A stretch of DNA of 60,027 nucleotides from Pseudomonas viridiflava (GCF_900580675.1 NZ_UTBG01000049.1:1-60027), one strand, 5' to 3'. Counted from the stretch's first letter, positions 23,375 through 31,974 are shown. Program-made: numbers and translations. Notes: generated by a model not told the origin, from the sequence alone.

Positions 23375-24658
23375 TCAAGCCAATGTAATATCGTGTAAAG
23401 ACAGCGCGCTGTGCAGGTTGACCTTCACGGTCAGCCCTCCTTCCGGTTCGTTACGCGCCTCGATCGTGCCGCCGTGCATCTGCACGGCCCTCGCGGCGAT
23501 GGCCAGCCCCAGGCCAAAACCGACACTGGTATCGTTCACGCCACGCTCGAACGGCTGGAATATGCTTTGCAGTCGGTCCTCTTCGACGCCCGGCCCTTGG
23601 TCGGTAATCCGTACGTTGAGGCGGGTCGCATCAGAATTGATCTGCGCCGCCACCAGGACGAGGGTGCCCGGCCAGGTGTAGCGCACGGCATTACGGATCA
23701 CGTTTTCGAAACAGCGGTAGAGTAACTCGCCGCTGGCACAGGCGATGAACGATGGACACGCCTGCAGCTCGACGCGGCAACCCTTTATCCCGGCTTCGAA
23801 CTGTGCGTTTTCGACGATCATCGCCAGCAACTCGACGATATCCACCGGCTCGCGCCCGATGCTTTCAGGCCGGCCTTGCAGGCGCGCCAGGGTCAGCAGC
23901 GCCTCGATCAATGTGTCCATGCGTTCGGACTCGCGCTCGATGCGTTCGAGCACCTCCACACGAGCGGCGTCCTGGCGCAACAGGCCGATGGCCGCCTGGA
24001 TGCGCGTCAACGGCGAGCGCAGTTCGTGGGAGATGTCGTGCAGCAAGTGCTGCTGGGCCTCTACCAGCACCTTCAGTTGGTTGGCCATCCGGTCGCAATC
24101 TTCGGCCAGGTCGACGATTTCATCGCGGCGCTTGCCCATGGCCGGTTTGACCCGGGTTTCGAAGCGCCCCTGAGCCGCGTCGCTCATGGCCCGGCGCAGG
24201 TAAGCCAGGGGCCAGGCCAGGTAATAGGCCATGTAGCCGCTGAACAACGCGCTCATCACCGTGCCGATGATCAGGGGAAGCTGTTGCCAGGGCTTGCCAA
24301 GGTCGGTGCCGGGAGGGTGGGTGGACCTGATCGAAAGCGCCAGGCCTTCCTTGCTGACAAGCGATTGTTCATAGGCCGGCACCTCGACAGGCGAGCCCAG
24401 CAGCAATTTGCCGGTGCTGTCGTACACGCCGATGGCCTCATCCGGCGGGTGCTCCCAAACCGACAGGAATTGGCCCGCGGCTTCGACGCCAAACTGTTGC
24501 AGCAGATTTGCCTCGGTCGCCAGGACGGCTTCCACATGTGGATCGTTCGGCCGAAAGCGGCCCCACTCCAGCACGCCGACCCCTAGCAGAAACGTCAGGG
24601 TGGTGGCCAACCAGAACGCCAGGAACAGCTTCCAGAACAGCAGGCTGGGCCTGGTCAT
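23375..24658 (-). CDS. Envelope-stress-type sensor histidine kinase (CpxA-like)
   Basis: Membrane sensor kinase, 427 residues: first membrane helix at residues 7-28, a periplasmic sensor of about 115 residues, second membrane helix, HAMP, then the H-box LLHDISHELRSPLTRIQ with the phosphorylated His, N-box (NVIRNAVRYT) and G-boxes (DQGPGVEED, GFGLGLAIAARAV). The architecture and H-box match CpxA. ATG at 24658 overlaps the response regulator stop as ATGA. The sensed signal is probably envelope or outer-membrane protein stress, judged from the divergent bamA-like gene. Confidence 0.85.
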   Translation of the reverse strand: MTRPSLLFWKLFLAFWLATTLTFLLGVGVLEWGRFRPNDPHVEAVLATEANLLQQFGVEAAGQFLSVWEHPPDEAIGVYDSTGKLLLGSPVEVPAYEQSLVSKEGLALSIRSTHPPGTDLGKPWQQLPLIIGTVMSALFSGYMAYYLAWPLAYLRRAMSDAAQGRFETRVKPAMGKRRDEIVDLAEDCDRMANQLKVLVEAQQHLLHDISHELRSPLTRIQAAIGLLRQDAARVEVLERIERESERMDTLIEALLTLARLQGRPESIGREPVDIVELLAMIVENAQFEAGIKGCRVELQACPSFIACASGELLYRCFENVIRNAVRYTWPGTLVLVAAQINSDATRLNVRITDQGPGVEEDRLQSIFQPFERGVNDTSVGFGLGLAIAARAVQMHGGTIEARNEPEGGLTVKVNLHSALSLHDITLA

Positions 24659-25338
24659 TCGGCAATCAACAAGTAGCCGAGGCCGCGCACGCTCTGGATC
24701 CACGCCTTGGCGTCCGGACGCGGCCCGAGCTTTTGCCGAATGCTGCTGATGTGCACGTCGATGCGCCGGTCATAGCGGGTCAACGGGCAGCCCAGGGCGT
24801 TGAGCGACAGGTCCTTTTTGCTCACGACCTGGCCGGCACTGCGGGCCAGCTCTTCGAGCAGGCTGAATTCGGTACTGGTCACGCCCAGTTCGACGCCCTT
24901 CCACAGGGCCTGGCGCTTGCCGGGCCACAGCACCAGCAAACCGGTTTTTATCACTTCGGTGGTCGGCTGGCCCACCGGCTGCACCCTGCGCATGATCGCG
25001 CGCAGCCGTGCGACCAATTCGCCCGGCGAACTGGGCTTGGGCACATAGTCGTCGGCGCCCAGCTCCAGGCCGGTGATACGGTCTATGTTGTCGCCACGGG
25101 CGGTCAGCAGCACCACAGGCACCTGGCTGACGGCGCGGATACGCCTGAGCACCTCAATGCCGGAGCGTTGGGGCAGCATGACATCCAGTACCACGATGCC
25201 GTAACGCCCGGAAAGTGCCTGCATCTCACCCTCCTCCCCCGTGTGCACAGCCGTGACGGCAAAGCCTTCGCGCGCGAGGTATTGGCTCAGCATTCCGGTC
25301 AGTTCCTGATCATCATCGACTAACAGTACGGAGATCAT
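24655..25338 (-). CDS. OmpR-family response regulator (CpxR-like)
   Basis: DNA-binding response regulator, 227 residues. Receiver domain with acidic pocket D8-D9-D10, phospho-acceptor D52 (IVVLDVMLPQRSG), Thr in VVLLTARGD and Lys in DYVPKPSSPGEL; winged-helix effector domain from about residue 130 (GVTSTEFSLLEELARS, SIRQKLG). The PKPSSPGELVARLRAIMRR segment closely resembles CpxR. It is transcribed divergently from a BamA paralog, with a CpxR-box-like sequence between them, so both genes are likely targets. Confidence 0.87.
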   Translation of the reverse strand: MISVLLVDDDQELTGMLSQYLAREGFAVTAVHTGEEGEMQALSGRYGIVVLDVMLPQRSGIEVLRRIRAVSQVPVVLLTARGDNIDRITGLELGADDYVPKPSSPGELVARLRAIMRRVQPVGQPTTEVIKTGLLVLWPGKRQALWKGVELGVTSTEFSLLEELARSAGQVVSKKDLSLNALGCPLTRYDRRIDVHISSIRQKLGPRPDAKAWIQSVRGLGYLLIAE

Positions 25339-25399
25339 TGCAGGCTCGTCGGTGGGGGGCTGCGCATTATCGGCCTTGCCTCGTGGTTTCTAACCAACC

Positions 25400-25414
25400 T
25401 TTACCTAACTTGAC
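25400..25414 (-). promoter_or_regulatory. CpxR-box-like direct repeat
   Basis: On the minus strand GTCAA-GTTAG-GTAAA matches the CpxR consensus GTAAA-N5-GTAAA with one mismatch. A further half-site-like GTTAA lies just upstream. The position, 62 bases before the response regulator start and 120 before the divergent BamA-like start, allows control of both. Confidence 0.6.
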
Positions 25415-25534
25415 ATTCGGTTAACCGCACCAAACGCCACGCACTCTTATGCTGGATATTCACCAGTCTGGCCGCGTGGCAAATTGTCCAAGCGCGCCGG
25501 CACTGCTTGTCGATGTGTCCTGGAAAAGATCTTG

Positions 25535-27901
25535 ATGAATTTTTCGCGCCTGCTCTGCTCGGTTGCGTTGCTGCTCAACACCACACTGGCACTCGCCCAG
25601 GGCTTCAAAATCTCGGATATCCGAATCAACGGCTTGCAACGTGTCTCTGCGGGCAGCGTATTCGGCGTCCTGCCGCTCAACGTCGGCGACCAGGCCGACG
25701 ACCGGAGCCTGGTGGACTCTACCCGCGCGCTGTTCAAGACGGGCTTCTTCCAGGATATCCAGCTGAGCCGCGAAGGCGATGTGCTGATTATCAATGTAGT
25801 CGAGCGCCCCTCGGTTGCCAGTATCGAGTTCGAGGGCAACAAGGCGATTTCCTCCGATGACTTGTTGAAGGGCTTGAAGCAATCAGGGCTTGCCGAGGGC
25901 GAAATTTTCCAGCGCGCCACCCTTGAAGGGGTACGCAACGAGTTGCAGCGCCAGTACGTTGCCCAGGGGCGCTACTCGGCCTCGGTCGACGCGCAGGTGG
26001 TGTCACAGCCGCGCAACCGGGTGGGCGTGAAGATCACGGTCAATGAAGGTGAAGTGGCGTCGATCCAGCACATCAATGTGGTGGGCAACAGCGTATTCCC
26101 CGACGAGGCGTTGACCGACCAGTTCACCCTCAAGACCAGTAACTGGCTGTCGTTTTTCAAGAACGACGACAAATACGCGCGCGAGAAGCTGTCCGGTGAC
26201 CTTGAGCGTTTGCGCTCCTACTATCTGGATCGCGGCTATATCAACATGGATATCACCTCGACCCAGGTTTCGATGACCCCGGACAAGAAACACGTCTACA
26301 TCACCGTGAACATCCATGAAGGCCCGAAATACACGGTGCGCGAGGTGAAACTGAGTGGAGAGCTCAAAGTACCGGAAGATCAGGTCCAGTCATTGTTACT
26401 GGTACAAAAAGGCCAGGTGTTCTCGCGCAAGTTGATGACCTCCACGTCCGAGCTGATTACCCGACGCCTGGGCAACGATGGCTATACGTTTGCCAACGTC
26501 ACCGGCGTGCCGAAAGTTAACGATCAAGACAATACGGTGGACCTCATTTTCTCCGTAGACCCCGGCAAGCGGGCTTACGTCAATCGCATCAACTTTCGTG
26601 GTAACACCAAGACCGACGATCAGGTGCTGCGTCGGGAAATGCGTCAGATGGAAGGTGGCTGGGCGTCGACCTACCTTATTGACCAATCCAAGGTACGTTT
26701 GGAGCGCCTGGGGTATTTCAAGGAAGTAAACGTCGAGACGCCAGCGGTGGCCGGCGTCGACGATCAGTTGGACGTGAACTACGCCGTGCAAGAGCAAGCA
26801 TCCGGTTCGATCACCGCAAGCGTCGGTTTTGCACAGAACTCGGGCCTGATCCTGGGAGGGTCGGTCAGCCAGAACAACTTCCTCGGCACTGGCAACTCTG
26901 CCAGCCTGGGGCTGACGCGCTCGACCTACCAGAGCCGGTACAACATCGGTTTCACCGACCCCTACTTCACCCCCGACGGCGTGAGCCTGGGGTACAACGC
27001 CTTCTACAGCAAAACCGACTACAACACCTATTACAACGACGGCGTCTCGTATTACGCAATCAACAGCTTTGGCCTGGGCGCCAACCTCGGCTACCCGATC
27101 AATGAAACCTCTCGGCTAAGCTTTGGCCTGTCGGCGCAACGCGACAGCATCGAGCCGGGCACCTACAGCGCGGACGAGATCTACGATTTTGTGGAGCGCG
27201 AGGGCAAGGCGTTCACCAACTTCAAGGCCAACCTCGGCTGGTCGGAATCGACATTGAACAGAGGGATACTGGCGACCCGAGGGCATTCGCAAAACCTCAA
27301 CCTGACGGTAACGGTGCCCGGCAGCGACCTCAGCTTCTACAAAATCGATTACACGGGGCAGACCTACCTGCCCGTCACAAGCGACACAACCCTGCGCCTG
27401 CATACCAAGCTCGGCTACGGCAACGGCTATGGCTCGACGGAGGGGTTGCCCTTCTATGAAACCTATAGCGCCGGCGGCGAAGGCACTGTGCGAGGCTTCC
27501 AGAGCGGCACCCTCGGCCCGCGCAACACACCGGCTACCGGGGCTTATGCGAGTGCCGGGCAGGCCTATTACTCTGACCGGGACACGGATGCGCTGGGCGG
27601 TAATATCCTGATCACGGGGGGCGTGGAGTACTTGTTTCCGGTCCCTTTTATCAAGGACAACAAATCGGTGCGCACTTCGCTGTTCTGGGATGTGGGTACG
27701 GTGTACTCGGACACCTGCTACCTCGCAACGACCCAGGGTTGCGGCAGTGTAGACCTGAGCAAAATGGCCAGTTCAGTGGGGGTGGGCGTGACCTGGTACA
27801 GCCCGCTGGGGCCACTGAGTGTCAACCTGGCCTACCCGATTCGTACACCAGAAAATGCGGAAACCCAAATATTTCAGTTCTCGATCGGGCAAACGTTTTG
27901 A
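25535..27901 (+). CDS. BamA paralog, outer-membrane beta-barrel assembly factor outside its usual locus
   Basis: Omp85-family protein of 788 residues: signal peptide MNFSRLLCSVALLLNTTLAL, five POTRA domains (about residues 23-420), and a 16-strand barrel with the conserved loop-6 motif VRGF (GGEGTVRGFQSGTLGPR) and a terminal Phe. Similarity to Pseudomonas BamA is evident along the whole length (ISDIRINGLQRVSAGSVFG). The canonical bamA lies in the dxr-rseP-bamA-skp-lpxD cluster, none of which is here, so this should be a second copy. It is divergent from a CpxRA-like system and may be an inducible assembly factor for envelope stress or for special substrates; that is inference. Confidence 0.88.
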   Translation: MNFSRLLCSVALLLNTTLALAQGFKISDIRINGLQRVSAGSVFGVLPLNVGDQADDRSLVDSTRALFKTGFFQDIQLSREGDVLIINVVERPSVASIEFEGNKAISSDDLLKGLKQSGLAEGEIFQRATLEGVRNELQRQYVAQGRYSASVDAQVVSQPRNRVGVKITVNEGEVASIQHINVVGNSVFPDEALTDQFTLKTSNWLSFFKNDDKYAREKLSGDLERLRSYYLDRGYINMDITSTQVSMTPDKKHVYITVNIHEGPKYTVREVKLSGELKVPEDQVQSLLLVQKGQVFSRKLMTSTSELITRRLGNDGYTFANVTGVPKVNDQDNTVDLIFSVDPGKRAYVNRINFRGNTKTDDQVLRREMRQMEGGWASTYLIDQSKVRLERLGYFKEVNVETPAVAGVDDQLDVNYAVQEQASGSITASVGFAQNSGLILGGSVSQNNFLGTGNSASLGLTRSTYQSRYNIGFTDPYFTPDGVSLGYNAFYSKTDYNTYYNDGVSYYAINSFGLGANLGYPINETSRLSFGLSAQRDSIEPGTYSADEIYDFVEREGKAFTNFKANLGWSESTLNRGILATRGHSQNLNLTVTVPGSDLSFYKIDYTGQTYLPVTSDTTLRLHTKLGYGNGYGSTEGLPFYETYSAGGEGTVRGFQSGTLGPRNTPATGAYASAGQAYYSDRDTDALGGNILITGGVEYLFPVPFIKDNKSVRTSLFWDVGTVYSDTCYLATTQGCGSVDLSKMASSVGVGVTWYSPLGPLSVNLAYPIRTPENAETQIFQFSIGQTF

Positions 27902-27959
27902 TTGCCTAGCTAAGTATCGTTTTTATTACAAAGAAACTCTGGCACAGAATTCTGGTCCG

Positions 27960-27983
27960 GTGAAGTAGGAAAACTACTTTCAC
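27960..27983. other. Intergenic hairpin between BamA paralog and next gene
   Basis: GTGAAGTAG-GAAAA-CTACTTTCAC forms a nine-pair stem with one bulge and a short loop. No U-tract follows, so it is more likely an mRNA processing or stability element than a terminator. The next gene starts 17 bases later, so the hairpin could limit its translation. Confidence 0.4.
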
Positions 27984-27999
27984 TGCACGGTTGAATTCG

Positions 28000-28827
28000 A
28001 TGAAATCACTGTCCGGAGCCTCTGTAGATCGTCCATTAAAGTCCGAACCAGGCAGTCTTGATCCTCAGCATTGCCTTGTGACGCGCGATTTTGAAACGTG
28101 TCGGAATATTGAATCAGGTGCAGTCTTCATTATTGCTTCCGGGGCGTCTGCCAAGTCGTTTCCCGTCGAAAAATATGCCCACGTGCCGATGATCACGATG
28201 AATGGCGCTATTTCGAAGTTTATAAACACCAGTGTTAAACCGTACTTTTACGTGTGCACGGACAGAAGCTTTTCCGAACAGCAGCCAGAGCTTTTCAAAT
28301 ACGCGATGGCCCTCAGCCAAAATGTCGCGTTATGGGAAGACCATGCGCAAGCGTCCCGTGCTCGCCCAACCGGCCCGCTCTACCCACTGTTAAAAGCCGA
28401 AAAACCATCATGGCTTGATACGGCGCTGGGAAGGCGTCGTGAGCTGGTCGCTGACCATTCCCTATCCGCCCGTCGCAAACGTCCCATAGGGTTCAGCAAG
28501 GACATGAGCGCGGGCTTTTTCGATGCGCGAACCGTGGCGTACCTGGCATTGCAACTGGCCTTCCACATCGGATTTACGAAAGTCTTTCTGGTGGGCGTTG
28601 ATCTGGACCAGAACGCGGGGCGGTTCTACGAAACCAGTGAAACCATAAATTCCCCCTGCGGACTCGATGAACACTATTACACCCGCATACTTCCGTCATT
28701 CGAGTTGATGTCCAAAAAAGTCATGGGTCATGACTTCATGGTTTACAACTTATCTGACACTTCGAGGATTCCACCGAGCCTGGTGCCGCGTGTGACGCTT
28801 GGAGAGGTGGAGGCGATGCTCGGGTAG
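28000..28827 (+). CDS. Putative glycosyltransferase-like protein (GT42 sialyltransferase/DUF115-like fold)
   Basis: A soluble 275-residue protein. The N-terminal FIIASGASAKSFPVEKY and the later GFFDARTVAYLALQLAFHIG followed by FTKVFLVGVDLDQNAG match the pattern of GT42 sialyltransferases and DUF115/MptE-like proteins (nucleotide-binding GxGxS motif, then a helix and a GxD motif). Such proteins often act on surface glycans or lipopolysaccharide core, which would fit a neighbour of a BamA paralog. The start at 28000 is uncertain because no strong ribosome binding site is seen; a TTG at 27991 is possible. The stop codon falls within the left copy of the tRNA-Pro repeat. Function is not established. 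Confidence 0.55.
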   Translation: MKSLSGASVDRPLKSEPGSLDPQHCLVTRDFETCRNIESGAVFIIASGASAKSFPVEKYAHVPMITMNGAISKFINTSVKPYFYVCTDRSFSEQQPELFKYAMALSQNVALWEDHAQASRARPTGPLYPLLKAEKPSWLDTALGRRRELVADHSLSARRKRPIGFSKDMSAGFFDARTVAYLALQLAFHIGFTKVFLVGVDLDQNAGRFYETSETINSPCGLDEHYYTRILPSFELMSKKVMGHDFMVYNLSDTSRIPPSLVPRVTLGEVEAMLG

Positions 28828-28923
28828 TTTTGCGCAGGGCCAAAAAAGTCGATCCATATGATCGGCTTAATCATCTGATTTAAATCAGGAATAATGGTTG
28901 GGACGGAGTGATTCGAAAACTCT
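28823..28923. repeat. Left copy of imperfect direct repeat carrying the tRNA-Pro 3' tail (att-like)
   Basis: About 101 bases align with 44012-44111 at roughly 85% identity with one gap. The inner part TGGTTGGGACGGAGTGATTC (from 28895) corresponds to the CCA end, acceptor stem and T-arm of tRNA-Pro read on the minus strand; the remaining 70 bases match the sequence downstream of that tRNA, including its terminator. No 5' half of a tRNA follows, so this is a fragment. It looks like the distal attachment site of an integrated element. Confidence 0.75.
28842..28867 (-). terminator. Rho-independent terminator within the left repeat
   Basis: On the minus strand AGCCGATC-ATATG-GATCGACT is followed by TTTTT. 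It is the counterpart of the terminator downstream of tRNA-Pro at 44031-44056. Confidence 0.7.
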
Positions 28924-29003
28924 CGCCCTCGGCCCCATCTTCTTTTTTATACTTCATGAAAGCCTTCAACCGCGCAATTTCATAGCGCCGCCATTGAACA
29001 AAC

Positions 29004-29017
29004 CTACTAGTTGGTAG
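29004..29017. promoter_or_regulatory. TetR-type operator-like palindrome, left end of island
   Basis: CTACT-AGTT-GGTAG has the same 5-4-5 half-site layout as CTACC-TTCT-GGTAG at 41466-41479 beside the island TetR gene. It lies 73 bases upstream of the small coupled gene pair starting at 29090. Confidence 0.5.
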
Positions 29018-29089
29018 ATGATAAGCGCTTGAAGCAGTAGGACTCCGCATCTTTCAGGCGTGTCCTGCATACCCGCACGGGAGAGACTG

Positions 29090-29230
29090 ATGGACCTGCG
29101 CAAGTTGCCCGATCTCGACCTCACCACAGCGTCGCTCATAATGACCTCGCAAGCTTTGGTATTTGCAGCGATTAGGAAGACGGGCGTTAAGAATGGTGCG
29201 CCAGCCTCTGATCAAGAGGCGCGCTCATGA
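29090..29230 (+). CDS. Small hypothetical protein, 46 residues, coupled to next gene
   Basis: A short open frame starting MDLRKLPDLDLTTASLIMTS, preceded by GGGAGAG at good distance and ending in TCATGA, so that its stop overlaps the ATG of the next gene. The N-terminal 20 residues are polar, followed by a mildly hydrophobic helix (SLIMTSQALVFAAI) and a basic end. I do not recognise it. The ribosome binding site and the ATGA overlap are the main support that it is translated. Confidence 0.5.
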   Translation: MDLRKLPDLDLTTASLIMTSQALVFAAIRKTGVKNGAPASDQEARS

Positions 29231-29892
29231 CCGGCATTCCTGCCTTGCGGCCGGCTACTTCTGTGCTGCCGAATGCTGTAAAGACCGAAAATAGCCCGAA
29301 AGCGCTGAGCACTACCCTAGATTTTCAGTCCCAATTGAAGGCCCAGTCCAAGCCCCCTCTGTTACCGCCCGGCCCGGCAATCGCGCAGGTACTGGCGGAG
29401 TCGACCACGGATATCTCACGCCGGCCGGACGTGGAAGCGATGCTTCAATCGCTAGCATGGCGGAAGGCCACGTTGAATACCCCGAACAAGTTGGGGCGAT
29501 CGGTACCTGGGGCTTTAGCGAGTGGTTTGGCTGTCCCGGACTACAGTTTCGCCGATCATACTTTTCTGGTTGCCGCAAAGATGATCAACCTTGCTCGTGC
29601 CGATGAGCACAGTAGCGTTCTGTGTCCAGAGCTTATGGAAGGTCCGAGCACGTGGCCCGCGGATTCCGATGGGAGTGATTTCACCGCTGGCGTTTGTTGC
29701 GAGGGAGGACTGAATGCTGCAGCAATTGCCGTGGCGCTGTCTGGAAGCACCCTCATCTGGATACCGTCCGAAACCGTTCGAGCGCCACTGCAATCGCCCC
29801 GCATTCAGATTGGGCGGCGGCGCAAGCCTCCTTCAGCCGAAGGTCTTCCCCCTGATCTGGGGGGTGCGGAAGTCGACCACAATCCCGGGTGA
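29227..29892 (+). CDS. Hypothetical protein, 221 residues, possibly decayed
   Basis: No family recognised. The first 50 residues are Pro/Ser/Leu-rich without a Sec signal, and a central part (ADHTFLVAAKMINLARADEH) could form a helix. The last 60 residues are basic and low in hydrophobic pattern (RIQIGRRRKPPSAEG), and codon use there looks less regular, which may mean a frameshift or truncated end. It is coupled to the 46-residue gene before it and converges on the molybdoenzyme gene with a 13-base gap. It lies just inside the left end of the island. Confidence 0.4.
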   Translation: MTGIPALRPATSVLPNAVKTENSPKALSTTLDFQSQLKAQSKPPLLPPGPAIAQVLAESTTDISRRPDVEAMLQSLAWRKATLNTPNKLGRSVPGALASGLAVPDYSFADHTFLVAAKMINLARADEHSSVLCPELMEGPSTWPADSDGSDFTAGVCCEGGLNAAAIAVALSGSTLIWIPSETVRAPLQSPRIQIGRRRKPPSAEGLPPDLGGAEVDHNPG

Positions 29893-29905
29893 CGTTTCCG
29901 CTTCA

Positions 29906-30676
29906 TCAGATCCCGCTGAACCAGTTATAGCCCTGATCTTCCCAATATCCGCCCGGATTATCATTACTGACAAAAATCTCCACGATATGCTTGGGATTTT
30001 TGAAGCCCAACTTGGTCGGTACTCGAACCCGTAGCGGATAGCCATATTCCGGTGGCAACGCGACTTCGCCGAAATCCAGAGCCAACAGCGTTTGCGGATG
30101 CAGTGCAGTCGGCATGTCCAGGCTTGAGTAATACCGATCAGCACACTTGAAACCGACAAATTTAGCCGTTGTGTCGGCCCCGATGTGTTCCAGGAAGGTT
30201 TTCAGCGGCACGCCAGCCCATTGTCCGATGGCGCTCCAGCCTTCAACACAGATCAGGCGCGTAATGTCAGTGCGCTGCGGCAGTTTGCGCAAGCCTTCAA
30301 GCGTCCACGGCGCGTTGTCCCGTACCCGCCCGGACACGGCCAGCGAATAATTGGGCAGGTCCACTTCCGGGATGTCGTCCTGGCCGTAAAACGCGTTGAA
30401 GGGGAATGGCGTGGTCATTTGTGACGTGGTGTAGGTCGGCGCCAGTTTCTGCCCGCTGAACAGCCAGGCCTGGACCCGGTCGTTCCAGCGCGACATAGCC
30501 CAGAGCACCTTGTCGACCTGATCGCCGTCCTGCAGGTTACAACCGGTCAGCATCGCCATCGCACCGACCGTCAAGCCACCCCGAAGAAAATTCCGGCGCT
30601 GGACATTTTCCAGCTGGAGCTGCTGCGCGGGCTCAAGTTTAATGCGCTGAATCGCGCGTTTTTTGGGCTCAATCAT
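29906..30676 (-). CDS. MsrP/YedY-like molybdopterin oxidoreductase, Tat-exported lipoprotein-like
   Basis: Sulfite-oxidase-fold molybdoenzyme that probably reduces an oxidised periplasmic substrate. Residues about 25-50 hold a twin-arginine signal (VQRRNFLRGGLTVGAMAML) ending in LTGC, which resembles a lipobox, so the mature protein may be lipid-anchored. The molybdenum-ligating Cys is in LICVEGWSAIGQW, and PLRVRVPTKLGFKNPKHIVE is the conserved cofactor-binding segment. The ATG at 30676 overlaps the end of the cytochrome gene by eight bases. Its b-type cytochrome partner and a two-component system next door parallel the E. coli msrPQ-hprRS locus, although the cytochrome is of another type. 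Confidence 0.82.
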   Translation of the reverse strand: MIEPKKRAIQRIKLEPAQQLQLENVQRRNFLRGGLTVGAMAMLTGCNLQDGDQVDKVLWAMSRWNDRVQAWLFSGQKLAPTYTTSQMTTPFPFNAFYGQDDIPEVDLPNYSLAVSGRVRDNAPWTLEGLRKLPQRTDITRLICVEGWSAIGQWAGVPLKTFLEHIGADTTAKFVGFKCADRYYSSLDMPTALHPQTLLALDFGEVALPPEYGYPLRVRVPTKLGFKNPKHIVEIFVSNDNPGGYWEDQGYNWFSGI

Positions 30677-31292
30677 GGTCGGTTTTTTCCGCGTTAATGG
30701 GCCGTACGCCACCCGTGATCATAGGCAGCAAGGTTTTCGGCACCAGTATCACCAACGCCAAGTGCACAACCACGAACGCCCCAATGAGGGCCATTGCCGC
30801 GAAATGCACGTACCGGGCAATGTCGTAACCGCCCAGGAGCGCGACCAGTTCTTGCAGTTGGATGGGCTTCCAGATCGCCAGCCCCGAGATCACTACAAGT
30901 CCGCCTGCCGCCAGCACCACCCAATACATCAGGCGCTGCACCGCGTTGTAAACGCCCTTTTCGTGCACCAGTCGAAAACGCAGTGCATCGGTCAAATCAT
31001 GCCTTAATGCCGGGAGGCCGATCGGCAAAAAATTTCGTTTGAAATGGCGGCTGATCACCCCATACAGCGCATAGGAAAGACCGTTGATCAGCAGCAGCCA
31101 CATAAATGCGAAGTGCCAGGCCAGTGAACCGCCCAGCCATCCGCCCACTGTCAACGCCACCGGAAACCTGAAGGCGAACAGTGGCGAGGCGTTGTAAATC
31201 GCCCAGCCGCTCATGAACATGCAGGTCATGCAGAAGGCGTTGAGCCAATGCGTGAAGCGTACGGGCCAGGGATGGATTGACGTTTTACTCAT
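30669..31292 (-). CDS. Cytochrome b561/b-type membrane subunit
   Basis: A 207-residue integral membrane protein with four predicted helices and histidines placed for haem b binding (PVRFTHWLNAFCMTC, GGSLAWHFAFMWLLL, DIARYVHFAAMALIG, VVVHLALVILV). This matches the cytochrome b561 bacterial/Ni-hydrogenase-type domain rather than MsrQ. It should pass electrons from the quinone pool to the adjacent molybdoenzyme, with which it overlaps by eight bases. Start MSKTSIHPWPVRFTHW is well placed. Confidence 0.85.
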   Translation of the reverse strand: MSKTSIHPWPVRFTHWLNAFCMTCMFMSGWAIYNASPLFAFRFPVALTVGGWLGGSLAWHFAFMWLLLINGLSYALYGVISRHFKRNFLPIGLPALRHDLTDALRFRLVHEKGVYNAVQRLMYWVVLAAGGLVVISGLAIWKPIQLQELVALLGGYDIARYVHFAAMALIGAFVVVHLALVILVPKTLLPMITGGVRPINAEKTDHD

Positions 31293-31362
31293 GTTGCCCC
31301 CTCAGAAACCATCTGCGCGCTGGAGCGATGCCGGACGGCGTCGACCCAGCCTTTTCAGGTGA

Positions 31363-31974
31363 TTACATCGGTGGCTGGAAGCCATCTTTACCGACGGCAA
31401 TCCCGCGTGCGGTGGTGCCATCCTGGGCCGGGAACACGACAATCTTCGCGCCTTTGACCAACTCATCGGCTTTGCCCGGTTCTACGTAGGCGATGGGTAC
31501 ATTTTCCGGTACAAGGAGTTGCTTCTCGCCGCCCTTGTAATTAACGGTCAGCGTGCGGCCATTGGCTTTGGACAATTTGCCCACGGTGCCGTTGGTCATC
31601 GTGCCAGTGCTGCCATCCGCATTCTGCCAACCGTAGTGACCTTCGCCGCTACCTTTAAGGCTGGCCTCGAATACGGTGACTTCCAGCGCCTTCAGCGAGC
31701 CGTCGGCCTGTGGAATGGCTGCAGAGCCAACGAAACTGTCAGCTTTGATCGAATCGATGTCAGCCTTTGATACCCGTTTGATATCGGTCTTGTCAGTCAG
31801 ACCGATGGTCTGTTGTGCGCCGGATCGAGTGGCAAAAGTCAGCGTATTGTTGCTGACACTTTCGACGGTGCCGCGCAGCGGCTTGATCACCGGCATATCG
31901 GCCGCAGTGGCCATGACAGCAGCACTGAGCATCAGCAAACCGAACGTGGTGGACAGAGCAGTCTTGAGCTTCAT
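31363..31974 (-). CDS. Secreted DUF5666-like protein upstream of cytochrome/molybdoenzyme
   Basis: A 203-residue protein with a Sec signal (MKLKTALSTTFGLLMLSAAV, cleavage near TAA) and small beta-rich repeats (RGTVESVSNNTLTFATRSG and GTVGKLSKANGRTLTVNYKG) like those in DUF5666 proteins. GAGGA lies upstream of the ATG. It heads the minus-strand group with the cytochrome and molybdoenzyme genes (70-base gap) and is divergent from the response regulator gene. A role as periplasmic partner or substrate of the redox pair is inference. Confidence 0.7.
   Translation of the reverse strand: MKLKTALSTTFGLLMLSAAVMATAADMPVIKPLRGTVESVSNNTLTFATRSGAQQTIGLTDKTDIKRVSKADIDSIKADSFVGSAAIPQADGSLKALEVTVFEASLKGSGEGHYGWQNADGSTGTMTNGTVGKLSKANGRTLTVNYKGGEKQLLVPENVPIAYVEPGKADELVKGAKIVVFPAQDGTTARGIAVGKDGFQPPM

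Noticed and set aside
28895..28923. Possible second tRNA gene at the left repeat
   Set aside because: Only the acceptor/T-arm part matches tRNA-Pro; no anticodon arm or 5' half follows and the T-stem has a mismatch, so it is a fragment.
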